This document shows, one piece after another, positions 28,962-38,435 of a stretch of 64,000 nt of DNA (position 1 is its first letter; each line of letters begins with the position of its first letter). The stretch comes from Sporolactobacillus sp. STSJ-5 (lineage in GTDB: Bacteria; Bacillota; Bacilli; Bacillales; Sporolactobacillaceae). The position numbers were made by a program, and so were the translations under genes. The stretch is from assembly GCF_024385605.1 (NCBI RefSeq), contig NZ_JANFOJ010000012.1, forward strand, positions 33,486-97,485, given 5' to 3'. The notes beneath the pieces are model-generated. The model searched no databases, was not told the DNA's origin, and saw nothing but the letters and a program-made list of their open reading frames with translations.

Positions 28962-29050
28962 AATATTATTTTTCAAAGCAGAAAGCTGCTTATCAGGTTC
29001 GAGATTCCCGGCCTGTCCTCGAGGTTCAAAGAATCAATTTCAAAAAAAAC

Positions 29051-29079
29051 TTGCGTTAATAAAGCGACCATGGTAAAAT
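29051..29079 (+). promoter_or_regulatory. Promoter of the tRNA cluster
   Basis: TTGCGT (29051-29056) and TAAAAT (29074-29079) are separated by 17 bases, 45 bases upstream of the first tRNA. Confidence 0.7.
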
Positions 29080-29123
29080 ATTTCTTGTGCCGCAAAAAGA
29101 CATGCTTTTCTTTTTAATAATAT

Positions 29124-29200
<77 letters not shown>

Positions 29201-29203
29201 AAT

Positions 29204-29279
29204 GGATCCGTGGTGTAGGGGTTAACATGCCTGCCTGTCACGCAGGAGATCGGCGGTTCAAATCCGCTCGGATCCGCCA
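29204..29279 (+). tRNA. tRNA-Asp (GTC)
   Basis: A 76-base cloverleaf: acceptor GGATCCG with CGGATCC, anticodon loop CTGTCAC, T-arm GGTTCAAATCC, and encoded CCA. Confidence 0.96.
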
Positions 29280-29286
29280 TTATTAT

Positions 29287-29359
<73 letters not shown>

Positions 29360-29416
29360 TGTTTTGCCAAACATAAGCGATAAAACGCTCTTAATAGAAA
29401 TGGTACTTAAGTGGGA

Positions 29417-29446
29417 AAAGTCTCTGAGATCAATCAGAGGCTTTTT
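29417..29446 (+). terminator. Terminator of the tRNA operon
   Basis: AAAAG-CTCTGA pairs with TCAGAG-CTTTT, followed by T residues. Confidence 0.8.
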
Positions 29447-29687
29447 CCTGTTTCTGTCATTATGACATCGAGATCATGATTATGTTAAAATAAACAGGAA
29501 ACAATCTGATCGATAAACGAGGGTTAATTCGGAACAAAGTGGTTCCATTCAGAGAGTAGAGTATGGATCATAAATTGCAAACGCAGCTCGCCATTACTCT
29601 GATACTGATCGAACGATTAGATAGTGGGACAAAGAAAATATTGCATGGGAAATAAATCACAAGAATTCAACAAGGGGGCTGCACGAA
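29447..29687. other. Upstream region of walR
   Basis: It presumably contains the wal operon promoter. One candidate is ATGACA (29462-29467) with TAAAAT (29486-29491) and an 18-base spacer. The ribosome site AAGGGGG precedes the walR TTG. No gene or RNA was seen. Confidence 0.4.
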
Positions 29688-30407
29688 TTGGAAAATAAAA
29701 TTCTAGTTGTCGATGATGAACAGCCGATTGCGGATATAGTACAGTTTAATTTGGAAAAAGAGGGCTATGAAGTTATATGCGCTTATGACGGTGAGGAAGC
29801 ACTTCAAAAGGTTGAAGAAGAAAATCCGGATATGATTCTGCTTGATGTGATGCTGCCAATCAAAGACGGTATGGAAGTATGCCGTGAAGTACGAAAAACG
29901 CATAATATGCCGATTATCATGTTGACAGCTAAAGATTCGGAAATTGATAAGGTACTTGGTCTTGAAATGGGCGCTGATGACTATGTCACAAAACCGTTCA
30001 GCAACCGTGAATTGATCGCAAGAGTTAAGGCCAATTTGAGGCGACACAGGCAAGAAGGTGCGGAAGAAGAGAAAAAACAAGAGAATAATATCGAAATCGG
30101 TGACCTCGTGATCCATCTCGATGCTTATGTGGTTACAAAACGAGGGAAAATGGTTGAATTGACGCATCGTGAATTTGAGCTCCTTCATTATCTTGCCGAT
30201 CATATCGGACAAGTAATGACTCGAGAGAATTTGCTGCAGACGGTGTGGGGCTATGACTATTTTGGCGATGTGCGTACCGTGGACGTTACGGTGCGACGGC
30301 TGCGCGAGAAAATTGAGGACAATCCAAGTAGGCCGGCATGGATTATAACACGGCGCGGTGTCGGTTACTATTTGAAAGAACCAAATCAGGAGTCTAGTGA
30401 TGAATAA
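29688..30407 (+). CDS. walR: Response regulator WalR (YycF)
   Basis: WalR is the essential OmpR-family regulator of cell-wall hydrolase genes. The 239-residue protein has a receiver domain with phospho-acceptor Asp53 (MILLDVMLP), [25 protein letters not shown], and a winged-helix DNA-binding domain ([40 protein letters not shown]) that is nearly identical to other WalR. The start is TTG 29688 after AAGGGGG. It overlaps walK by eight bases. Confidence 0.98.
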   Translation: MENKILVVDDEQPIADIVQFNLEKEGYEVICAYDGEEALQKVEEENPDMILLDVMLPIKDGMEVCREVRKTHNMPIIMLTAKDSEIDKVLGLEMGADDYVTKPFSNRELIARVKANLRRHRQEGAEEEKKQENNIEIGDLVIHLDAYVVTKRGKMVELTHREFELLHYLADHIGQVMTRENLLQTVWGYDYFGDVRTVDVTVRRLREKIEDNPSRPAWIITRRGVGYYLKEPNQESSDE

Positions 30408-32214
30408 GGTCGGTTTCTTTAAATCGATTCAATTTAAAGTCGTTTTAATCTATGTACTTCTTATTCTGCTTGCCATGCAACTGATCGGTGTGTATTTTAC
30501 AGATCGCGTCAAAACGATAACTCTTGACAGCTTTGAGAAGTCGCTTGAAAGTCAGAGCCAGTTAATTGCATGGAATGTCGGCGAAGCCATACGTGAAGCA
30601 AAGGAAACGAATGCCGATGATTCGAATCATGTGACGGATCAGATTCAGAACCAATTGCTGGAGCTTGATAGTAATATTAGAGAGATTCAAGTCATCGATC
30701 CAAACATGGTTATTATTGCTGCAGATGAGAAGCATCAGAGTACCGTAGGAAAACGAACAACCAACAGGCTGGTCATTCAGAATCTGTCATCAAAGGTAAC
30801 CAATAAATACCGAACTACTGACAATAAGAATGGTGAACGCGTCGATGTTGTGACCACACCGATTCAAGTAGACAGCATGCATTATGGTACGCTTTATGTC
30901 GAGAAAAGCTTTGAAAGTGTCTATAGTCAGCTGCAGCAAGTCAATCAGATTCTTGCATCGGCGACCATCTTCGCATTATTGGTCACAGCGATTTTAGGCT
31001 TTTTTCTCGCACGCACCATAACACGTCCGCTTGTACAAATGCAGCGTCAAGTACTTGCCGTGTCACAAGGGAATTTTACGAGAAAGGTGAAAATGAGTGA
31101 GCCGGATGAGATTGGTCAGCTCGCCACTTCGTTTAATAACATGACAATGAAGTTGCGTGAAGCGAATGCGACAACAGAATCAGAGCGGCGCAAATTGAAG
31201 TCGGTCCTTACCTATATGACCGACGGGGTCATTGCGACTGATCGCAAAGGGAACGTTATCTTGATGAACAACCGCGCTGAGCAGCTGCTCAATGTTTATC
31301 GCCACGATGTGACCGGCAATTCGATTTTAGATTTGCTCAAGATTCGCAAAGAGCACAAAATCATGGATCTCTATGAGTTAAATGATTCCATTGTGCTTGA
31401 TTTCAGCACAGACGATGAAACAATCCTGTTGCGTGCGAACTTCTCAGTTGTTAAAAAGGACAACGGGCTTGCCAATGGGTTAATCGCGGTGATTCATGAC
31501 GTAACGGAACAAGAGCAAGTAGATATGGAACGGCGCGAATTTGTGGCCAATGTCTCGCATGAACTGCGTACACCGCTGACCACAATGAAAAGTTACTTGG
31601 AAGCGCTGCAGGACGGAGCGGTTGAAGACGCAGCACTCGCAACGAAGTTCCTTGGCGTGACCCAGCGTGAAACGGAGCGTATGATCCGCTTGGTCAACGA
31701 CCTGCTCCAACTTTCCAGACTGGATTCCAAAAACCATAATCTTCGTCTTGAACGAACGAACTATATAGAATTCTGTGGCAGTATTGTTGATCGATTTGAA
31801 ATGTCCAAAAAACAAAATATTGAGTTTGTCCGCCATTTTCCGAAAGGGTCGTTCTTTGTTCAGGTCGATCGCGACAAACTGACGCAGGTGATCGATAATA
31901 TTATTTCCAACGCGATTAAATATTCTCCTGAGGGCGGTATTATTACGATCCGCATCACACGCAGAGGACGAAATATCCGAACAATGATTAGTGATCAGGG
32001 GGTCGGTATTCCGAAGGAAAATCTGCCGAAGATTTTTAACCGATTCTATCGTGTTGATCGTGCGCGTTCACGTAAATTAGGCGGTACAGGACTGGGACTC
32101 GCCATCGCCAAGGAAATGATTGAGGCGCTGGGCGGAGAAATCTGGGCGGAAAGTGACTGGAACCGAGGCACAACCATTCATTTTGTACTCCCGCTGGATA
32201 GAAGGGAACTCTAA
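30400..32214 (+). CDS. walK: Sensor histidine kinase WalK (YycG)
   Basis: The 604-residue kinase has an N-terminal transmembrane helix, an extracellular Cache-like domain of about 150 residues, a second helix, then HAMP ([15 protein letters not shown]), PAS ([22 protein letters not shown]), HisKA with phospho-acceptor His387 ([19 protein letters not shown]) and HATPase ([22 protein letters not shown]). It phosphorylates WalR. The ATG at 30400 overlaps the end of walR, and yycH follows after one base. Confidence 0.98.
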   Translation: MNKVGFFKSIQFKVVLIYVLLILLAMQLIGVYFTDRVKTITLDSFEKSLESQSQLIAWNVGEAIREAKETNADDSNHVTDQIQNQLLELDSNIREIQVIDPNMVIIAADEKHQSTVGKRTTNRLVIQNLSSKVTNKYRTTDNKNGERVDVVTTPIQVDSMHYGTLYVEKSFESVYSQLQQVNQILASATIFALLVTAILGFFLARTITRPLVQMQRQVLAVSQGNFTRKVKMSEPDEIGQLATSFNNMTMKLREANATTESERRKLKSVLTYMTDGVIATDRKGNVILMNNRAEQLLNVYRHDVTGNSILDLLKIRKEHKIMDLYELNDSIVLDFSTDDETILLRANFSVVKKDNGLANGLIAVIHDVTEQEQVDMERREFVANVSHELRTPLTTMKSYLEALQDGAVEDAALATKFLGVTQRETERMIRLVNDLLQLSRLDSKNHNLRLERTNYIEFCGSIVDRFEMSKKQNIEFVRHFPKGSFFVQVDRDKLTQVIDNIISNAIKYSPEGGIITIRITRRGRNIRTMISDQGVGIPKENLPKIFNRFYRVDRARSRKLGGTGLGLAIAKEMIEALGGEIWAESDWNRGTTIHFVLPLDRREL

Positions 32215-32215
32215 G

Positions 32216-33532
32216 ATGCATCGTGAAGTATTCAAATCCGTATTGTTGGGTGTGCTCGTACTTGCGAGCGTCGCAATGACCTTCAATATACTTTTCTATA
32301 AATCTGATTTCCGGAATTATAATCCGAATTCAACGAAACAGGTCGCCATCGCAAAGGCGCAAAAAATACCTGAAGTGATTCGCCCTAATTTGATGCTGGA
32401 ACGCAATAAGAATGGTGAGTTTGGTCAAACCAGCAGCAGTCAGATACAAAAGGTGTACACGCTGCTTCGCCAGTGCGTTTTTAGTGACCTATCAAGTGAT
32501 GACTCCGACAATGACAACGGTAGTGATAGCACTCATTATAAGCTTGTTTTTCCGGCGCCGCTTACATTTGATGCGTTGAGCAAAGTGTTTCAATTTGACA
32601 ATGATAAGTCACAGAGTACAAATCATGTGCTTGTAGATCGTGTTGACGTATTCAGTTCCTCGAACGGACAAAATGTTACGGCAATTTTCTCTTCTCAAGA
32701 TGAAAAAAGTAAATTCTATACAACGGTTGATCATTTGAATATTAACAGTTTGAAAGCTTTATTTGCTGATGTGGATCTTCGCCCTTATGAGCGTACGGCT
32801 TTGAAAGGAAAGGTCGTCTATTTACCCCAGGAAAAGACAGCAGTAGATTCAGAAGTCAGCTATTATGAACGACTTTCCTTAGAAAAATTCATACCGATTT
32901 TTTTTACCGATCCCGATAACGTATTTGCTGCAAAAGGAAAAACAGAATACACGGACAGCGAGCGGCAAATAGAACGCACGAATAATATTATCCAGTTTGT
33001 GAATCCGGGAATTACGAGTACATCGGAACAAAAACAGGATCCGATTATCGGCAGCTTTGACTGGGTGAACAGCGTTAAATTATGGACTGATGATTATATT
33101 TACCAAGGTGTTACATTGAAAAATTTTCGCGGGGATGGAACAGTCAGCTTTCGTATGACCATAGGCGACTATATGGTATTCAATACGGAGTACCCCAATT
33201 GGTATTTGAGTATGATTGAGCTTACTTGGCGAAGCGGTGAATTAAGCAACTATAAAGGCACGCTTCTTGATTTGAATCCTGTTGACAGTCAGGGAAGCAT
33301 GACACTTGACTCAGGTAAAGATATACTTAATCAATTGAGCCAAGCCAATGTACATGTAAAGTCTATTGAAGATCTGGCTATTGGCTATGAATTGAAAAAT
33401 CCGGACACAGGTTCAGACCAATCCATAGTGGCAACGCCGGATTGGTTTTATAAAATCGGCGGCCGCTGGTATTCAGTGACCGATGCGCTTCTGCCTGCCC
33501 ATGGTATTAACGGGAAGGAGGATCCGTCATGA
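32216..33532 (+). CDS. yycH: WalK regulatory membrane protein YycH
   Basis: This 438-residue protein has one N-terminal membrane anchor (VFKSVLLGVLVLASVAMTFNI) and a large extracytoplasmic part. In Bacillus, YycH and YycI form a complex that restrains WalK through transmembrane contacts. Sequence is poorly conserved in this family, so the assignment rests on size, topology and position. The ATG 32216 immediately follows walK; the frame is open further back inside walK without a ribosome site. Confidence 0.9.
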   Translation: MHREVFKSVLLGVLVLASVAMTFNILFYKSDFRNYNPNSTKQVAIAKAQKIPEVIRPNLMLERNKNGEFGQTSSSQIQKVYTLLRQCVFSDLSSDDSDNDNGSDSTHYKLVFPAPLTFDALSKVFQFDNDKSQSTNHVLVDRVDVFSSSNGQNVTAIFSSQDEKSKFYTTVDHLNINSLKALFADVDLRPYERTALKGKVVYLPQEKTAVDSEVSYYERLSLEKFIPIFFTDPDNVFAAKGKTEYTDSERQIERTNNIIQFVNPGITSTSEQKQDPIIGSFDWVNSVKLWTDDYIYQGVTLKNFRGDGTVSFRMTIGDYMVFNTEYPNWYLSMIELTWRSGELSNYKGTLLDLNPVDSQGSMTLDSGKDILNQLSQANVHVKSIEDLAIGYELKNPDTGSDQSIVATPDWFYKIGGRWYSVTDALLPAHGINGKEDPS

Positions 33533-34347
33533 ATTGGAGCAGAACAAAATCAATTTTCATTATTTGTTTTCTTCTTCTCGACGTCTTTCTCGTCTTTGAG
33601 ATGTACATGAGACAGCAGGATGAGAGTGTTGAAGACGTCTCAGACAGCGGTTCGAAATACAATAATTACAAAGCAGAAACCGTGATTCCATCACTGCCTA
33701 AAGATGTCACGTTCCTTCGTGGAACAAGAATTGATTTTAATCAACAGAAAGATGCGCTTGTTCAGTTAACGGATCGTAAAGAGGATGCCGAAAAGCAAAA
33801 AATCACTTTGGAAGAGGATGGTCGGCAATTGACGGGGCTCTTTTCGACTCCTAAAGTGCTTGGCAATGTTAAGAAGAATGAAGATATACAAAACACGCTG
33901 CTCAGCATGGTTTATCAGGGGCAGGATTATAAATTCTGGGAGCTTGGGGCCGATAAAAGCACTGTGAAATTTGTCCAGACTTACCGTAACCGGCCAGTGT
34001 ATGTCAGCACTCGAAATCGAGTGCAGATGCTTGATTTTACCGTTCAAGGTGATCAGGTGACAGGCTTTCATCAAAACTATTTTAAACTAAGCTCGAATCA
34101 GAATAACCAAGTGGATCTGATTAATGCTGAACAAGCTATTAAGTATTTGGCAGATCGAACCGATCTAGTGGGCTATAGTACCTTGCACATTAAAGCAATT
34201 GAACTATGCTACCTAAATACGGTAGGTGATGGCAGCGCTGACCCGCTCATCTTCGTTCCGGCATGGCATATTACGATTCGTACGAACGGTCATACAAGTG
34301 ATTACTTTGTTAACGCGGTCTCTGGCAACGTACAATCAGTCAATTAA
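33529..34347 (+). CDS. yycI: WalK regulatory membrane protein YycI
   Basis: The 272-residue product has a single N-terminal helix (SIFIICFLLLDVFLVFEMYM) and a soluble extracytoplasmic domain with YycI-like features (LINAEQAIKYL; FVPAWHITIRTNG; YFVNAVSGNVQ). It overlaps yycH by ATGA, with GGAGG within yycH. It acts with YycH as a negative regulator of WalK. Confidence 0.92.
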   Translation: MNWSRTKSIFIICFLLLDVFLVFEMYMRQQDESVEDVSDSGSKYNNYKAETVIPSLPKDVTFLRGTRIDFNQQKDALVQLTDRKEDAEKQKITLEEDGRQLTGLFSTPKVLGNVKKNEDIQNTLLSMVYQGQDYKFWELGADKSTVKFVQTYRNRPVYVSTRNRVQMLDFTVQGDQVTGFHQNYFKLSSNQNNQVDLINAEQAIKYLADRTDLVGYSTLHIKAIELCYLNTVGDGSADPLIFVPAWHITIRTNGHTSDYFVNAVSGNVQSVN

Positions 34348-34380
34348 AGGTCGATTTTTTCACCCTTGGGAGGGGTAGAA

Positions 34381-35175
34381 GTGACGTTACATTTTAGTGT
34401 ACTGGCAAGCGGCAGTACGGGGAACTCGCTCTATATCGAAACGGAGCAGCAACATTTATTAATTGATTGCGGATTAAGCGGCAAGAAAATGATTGAATTA
34501 CTAGGGCAAATCGGACGCCGACCAGAAGATATCGATGGGATTCTGGTCACCCATGAACACAGTGATCATATCAAAGGGCTTGGCATTTTCGCGCGCCGTT
34601 TTCATACGCCGGTTTATGCAAATAAGAAGACATGGCAGGCGATGTCGGCCGGAATTGGCGAGATTCCAGTCGAGCAGAAGTTTGAGTTTGCGCCGAATAC
34701 AACGAAGGAATTCGGAGGCTTGGTTCTTGAGTCGTTCTCTGTTTCCCATGATGCTGCTGATCCGATGTTTTATGTTGTTCATGATCACGAGAAGCAGCTG
34801 ACACTGCTGACTGATCTCGGTTATGTTTCCGAGCATATTAAGGGGTTAATTAATAACTCAGATGCATATATTATGGAAGCAAATCATGATACAGAGATGC
34901 TCATGATGGGGCGCTATCCATGGAGTGTGAAACGGCGTATTTTGGGCGATACCGGTCATATTTCAAATGAAGAATCAGGGCTCGCACTGACTGATGTATT
35001 TGGAGACCGGACAAAGAAAATTTATCTTGCCCATTTGAGCAAGGATAATAATATGAAAGAATTGGCACGGATGAGTGTCGGTCAGCGTTTGGAAAGCATT
35101 GGGCTTAAATTAGGAAGGGAAGTAGCTCTTCATGATACCGATCCTGATCACGCAACGGAATTAACCGCGATTTAG
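34381..35175 (+). CDS. yycJ: Metallo-beta-lactamase fold protein YycJ (WalJ)
   Basis: The 264-residue predicted hydrolase carries the HxHxDH motif ([12 protein letters not shown]) and downstream metal ligands ([29 protein letters not shown]). YycJ-type enzymes belong to the DNA/RNA-processing side of the fold and have been linked to DNA replication and repair; the substrate is not established here. The start GTG 34381 follows GGGAGGGG. It is the fifth gene of the wal operon. Confidence 0.93.
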   Translation: MTLHFSVLASGSTGNSLYIETEQQHLLIDCGLSGKKMIELLGQIGRRPEDIDGILVTHEHSDHIKGLGIFARRFHTPVYANKKTWQAMSAGIGEIPVEQKFEFAPNTTKEFGGLVLESFSVSHDAADPMFYVVHDHEKQLTLLTDLGYVSEHIKGLINNSDAYIMEANHDTEMLMMGRYPWSVKRRILGDTGHISNEESGLALTDVFGDRTKKIYLAHLSKDNNMKELARMSVGQRLESIGLKLGREVALHDTDPDHATELTAI

Positions 35176-35392
35176 GTTTAGTTGATGGTGACTTTGGCTA
35201 TTCTTTACATAGAACAACGGCAATTTTGCGATGCATATAGAAATAGTCACATAATTTTTATTAGCAAGATATTCAGTGGTAAATTATTGATAAAGAAGTT
35301 ATGTGATTACTGGGACTTCAGATCGTTTTGAAGATCGTGCGCGTTTCTTTGGTTCCGGGTATCATTGTAAATGTTGTGAGGGGGAAATGTGT

Positions 35393-36631
35393 ATGGGGTA
35401 TTATGATGACAACCACATAGGGAGCGATTCGGAATCCGAAGGCAATTCCCGCCAAAAACGAGAAACCCGCATGCGTGGCGGTTGGTTTTTCTCGGGTTTC
35501 ATCGGGGCTGTCGTCGGTATGGTTTGTCTTTTGATCTTTGCTCCTATACTTTCGGATCTAGGCGTCTTTCCCTATCAGGTGTCGACAGGCGCACAGAATT
35601 CCAATAATGTGAGCAATCCGACATTCAATCGGCAAATGAATGTTAATGTTACCTCATCGGTTACTGAGGCGGTAGACAAGGTATCACCTGCAGTTGTAGC
35701 CGTCATTAATCTGCAAAAGGCAAATTTCTTTGATAATAAGTATACTGAATCAGGAATCGGTTCAGGTATTATCTATAAAAAGGATAATCAGTATGCTTAT
35801 GTGGTAACGAACAACCATGTGGTTTCTGGTGCGGAAAAAGTGGAAGTTCGCTTGAATGATGAATTAAAAACAAATGCTACAGTTCTGGGTAAAGATGCAC
35901 TTTATGATTTGGCAGTGCTGCGAATCCCGGCGAAGAACGTTAAAAGCGTTGCAGAGTTCGGCAATTCGTCCAAACTAAAGCGAGGCGAGCCGGCGATTGC
36001 AATTGGCAACCCGCTCGGATTTTCCGGTTCGGTAACTGAAGGAATTATCAGTTCGACGAGCCGAACGATTCCGGTTGAAAGCAACAACGCTTCAATCGAG
36101 GCACAGGTTCTCCAAACAGATGCGGCCATTAACCCTGGGAACAGCGGTGGTGCTCTTGTGAATATTGCAGGTCAGGTCATCGGTATTAACTCATCAAAAA
36201 TTGCGTCGACAGGAAGCGGTACTGATGAGGGCGTTGAAGGTATCGGATTTGCAATTCCAATTAATGTTGCGAAACCGGTCATCAACAAACTTGAATCCGG
36301 GGGCAAAATTGAACGGCCGATGCTGGGCGTCAGTATCGTCGACCTTTCCATGGTACCGAATGAAGAAGCAAAGCAACTACAGCTGCCGTCCGATGTAAAG
36401 ACCGGACTGGTTGTTACCGATGTTCAAAGCTCAAGTCCTGCTGCCAAGAGCGGGCTCGAAGCAGGCGACGTCATTACGGAGATCAATGGACATAAAATCA
36501 AAAGCTATATTGAATTTTCAACGTACATGTACACGGAGCTTCATGCCGGACAGACAGTGAATATTAAATATTATCGGATGGGCAAAGTGCACACATCCAA
36601 GTTAACATTAGGAAGCAAGACATTTTCGTAA
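35393..36631 (+). CDS. htrA: Serine protease HtrA/DegP-like
   Basis: This membrane-anchored quality-control protease has 412 residues: a cytoplasmic N-terminus, a transmembrane helix (FSGFIGAVVGMVCLLIFAP), a trypsin-like domain with His142 (TNNHVVSG), Asp172 (YDLAVLRI) and Ser251 (NPGNSGGALV), and one PDZ domain (SPAAKSGLEAGDVITEINGHKI). The start ATG 35393 follows GAGGGGG. As the sixth gene after walRK it matches the conserved yycK/htrA position. A 217-base gap suggests its own promoter as well. Confidence 0.95.
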   Translation: MGYYDDNHIGSDSESEGNSRQKRETRMRGGWFFSGFIGAVVGMVCLLIFAPILSDLGVFPYQVSTGAQNSNNVSNPTFNRQMNVNVTSSVTEAVDKVSPAVVAVINLQKANFFDNKYTESGIGSGIIYKKDNQYAYVVTNNHVVSGAEKVEVRLNDELKTNATVLGKDALYDLAVLRIPAKNVKSVAEFGNSSKLKRGEPAIAIGNPLGFSGSVTEGIISSTSRTIPVESNNASIEAQVLQTDAAINPGNSGGALVNIAGQVIGINSSKIASTGSGTDEGVEGIGFAIPINVAKPVINKLESGGKIERPMLGVSIVDLSMVPNEEAKQLQLPSDVKTGLVVTDVQSSSPAAKSGLEAGDVITEINGHKIKSYIEFSTYMYTELHAGQTVNIKYYRMGKVHTSKLTLGSKTFS

Positions 36632-36645
36632 TAGGTAAATATCAG

Positions 36646-36688
36646 CGGGTTCAATGACCGAAATTAAGGTTATTGAGCCCGTTTTTTT
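36646..36688 (+). terminator. Strong terminator after htrA
   Basis: CGGGTTCAATGACC (36646-36659) pairs with GGTTATTGAGCCCG (36668-36681), then seven T residues. Repeat copy 4 begins at the end of the T-run. Confidence 0.9.
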
Positions 36689-37031
36689 ACAGGTAAAGAA
36701 GGTATATGATTTTCGAATTAACAAAAAGTAAGAAACTAGACACGAAAGGTGAGATGCCTGCGGGTGCGGCTCTGTTGATCGCGTGCCGGCGAGACCCTGC
36801 AGATTTCTGCTTGTCTGAGGAGGCTCGCGGTGCGCCCGCGGTCGTGCTCTGTTGATGCGAGCAACCGAAGCGATGATTCAACACTGTAAAGACACAAATC
36901 AATGCTAAAAAAAGAGAACTTTCGCAAGTGTAAAGGAGCTTTCGCTAAATACGCATACGTCCTGTATGCAACGCGAAAGCCATCACATCCTGTGAAAGTA
37001 AGGACCGGGCGGTTTTTGCCCGGTTTTTCTT
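36689..37031 (+). repeat. Terminator-docked modular repeat, copy 4
   Basis: The left end is ACAGGTAAAGAAGGTATATG. The first half of the core resembles copy 1 (GCGGCTCTGTTGATCGC); the second half is nearly identical to copy 3 (CAGATTTCTGCTTGTCTGAG onward). It carries the same 115-base tail as copy 2 (36889-37003), with only a few differences over 26 kb of separation. It ends in ACCGGGC (37004-37010) with GCCCGGT (37018-37024). Copy 5 follows directly. Confidence 0.88.
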
Positions 37032-37363
37032 ACAAGGAAAGAAAGTATATCGTTCTGCCTTGCTGGTATAATGATCAGCGTTATAAGATTCGGGTGGGCG
37101 ATCAGGCAAGCGCCCAATCTGAGAAATAGACGGAAAAATTCCGCTTAAATTGAAAATGAATGGTAAAATCGCTTAAATAGACGGAGAAATTACCCTTATT
37201 GAATCGAAAAACGTAAAAATAGAGGCTTTTTCTCTGAATAAGCGGAAAAATTACCCTTATTTACAGGTAAAACTAGCGCCATGGTGCATATAACCGGAAA
37301 ATCTCCGCTTATTTTACTCGTTACTTAATGAAGGACCGGGCGCTTTTTGCCCGGTTTTTCTTA
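37032..37363 (+). repeat. Terminator-docked modular repeat, copy 5 (different core)
   Basis: It shares the left end (ACAAGGAAAGAAAGTATATC) and right-end terminator (ACCGGGC 37335-37341, GCCCGGT 37349-37355) with the others, but the inside is unrelated. The inside is AT-rich with several variants of AAATAGACGGAAAAATT, AAATAGACGGAGAAATTACC and AATAAGCGGAAAAATTACCC, and an AAAATCTCCGCTTATTTT, giving repeated short stems of the CGG-AAAATT-CCG type. It is a chimera of the family ends with another kind of intergenic repeat. Confidence 0.75.
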
Positions 37364-37370
37364 TGCGCAA

Positions 37371-37795
37371 TGTGCGTAACCTTGTGGACAGATGTTGTGA
37401 ACAAATGCAAGCAAGGCTGTGGACAATTTGTGTGCATCATCGAATAAATATCCACAACTTATCCACATCTGAGGAAAAACTGTTCATAACTCTGAAAATT
37501 CATCACATTCAACTATGATAAAATAAAAAGAAAACATAGTTGTAAAAAGAGTAAAAACAGGGAAAAGCCCGGTAGCACGGGAGTTATTCGTATATGCAGA
37601 ACACAATGGCACATGAAAAAGGCAATGAATGAATAAATAGTGAATTGTGACAAATTCTGAGTATTTATGATGAAAATAGTTATCCACATTCGTCAAAATA
37701 CAACATTTTTCGATGCGCATATCTTGTGGCAAACGAATGATTCCATACAGAATATAGAAACGACCTGTGGATATGTGCATAACTTCTGTGTATAA
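37371..37795. other. Second DnaA-box cluster, upstream of rlmH
   Basis: Perfect DnaA boxes lie at 37459-37467 and 37680-37688 (TTATCCACA) and, reversed, at 37774-37782 (TGTGCATAA) and 37787-37795 (TGTGTATAA). One-mismatch boxes lie at 37371-37379, 37396-37404, 37418-37426, 37431-37439, 37448-37456, 37481-37489 and 37766-37774. The density equals that of oriC, about 36 kb away. There is no dnaA-like gene here and no reading frame. It could titrate DnaA, or let DnaA control rlmH. Confidence 0.8.
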
Positions 37796-37819
37796 CTCTT
37801 AATAAGGTTGGGATAAGTT

Positions 37820-38299
37820 GTGAATATCAGTATTTTAACGGTTGGAAAACTAAAAGAAAAATATTTTAAACAAGGAATTGATGAGTATGCAAAACGGCTG
37901 GGTCCCTATGCAAAAGTAACTATTATGGAAGTCCCCGACGAGAAAGCACCGGAAAATCTTTCCGAAGCGGAAATCGAACAGGTGAAACGTTCCGAAGGTG
38001 AACGCTTGCTGAAGAAACTGCCCGATCATGCCTACGCAATTGCACTGGCTATCAAGGGAAAACAGATGCCCTCCGAAGACTTCGCAGCAAAAATTCAAGA
38101 ACTGGCAACGTATGGTCACAGTGACATTGCCTTCATCATCGGCGGATCAAACGGCCTGAGCGATGAAGTTCTGAGCAGAGCAGATTTCCAGCTCTCTTTC
38201 TCTAAATTCACATTTCCGCATCAGCTCATGCGCTTGATCTTGATCGAGCAAATTTATCGAGCGTTTAAGATTATGCGAAACGAACCGTATCATAAGTAG
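37820..38299 (+). CDS. rlmH: 23S rRNA pseudouridine1915 N3-methyltransferase RlmH
   Basis: RlmH is a SPOUT-fold enzyme that methylates pseudouridine 1915 (E. coli numbering) of 23S rRNA. The 159-residue protein has [35 protein letters not shown] and the C-terminal [30 protein letters not shown] knot. The start is GTG 37820. It is the last conserved core gene in the window; accessory genes begin after it. Confidence 0.97.
   Translation: MNISILTVGKLKEKYFKQGIDEYAKRLGPYAKVTIMEVPDEKAPENLSEAEIEQVKRSEGERLLKKLPDHAYAIALAIKGKQMPSEDFAAKIQELATYGHSDIAFIIGGSNGLSDEVLSRADFQLSFSKFTFPHQLMRLILIEQIYRAFKIMRNEPYHK
38282..38299 (+). other. SCC-type attachment-site-like sequence at the rlmH 3' end
   Basis: GAACCGTATCATAAGTAG at the rlmH stop differs by one base from the GAAGCRTATCAYAARTRR-type core used by staphylococcal SCC elements in rlmH (orfX). 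The match follows from conservation of the protein end (YHK-stop). No ccr recombinase and no second copy were found, so no integrated element is shown. Confidence 0.35.
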
Positions 38300-38435
38300 A
38301 TGAAGGAAGTTAATTTCTTCACCCAAATACAGGAACGTGAGCTGATATAACAGTTTGTAAGTAACAATTTTGTATAATACGTGTGCTTTTTTCACGAATA
38401 AAGAAAGACGGAAGTCGGAGATGGAGATAAGTAAC

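Noticed and set aside
36902..37129. 75-codon open frame running from repeat copy 4 into copy 5
   Set aside because: It lies inside the repeat tail and terminator, has no ribosome site, and its composition follows the repeat; treated as non-coding.
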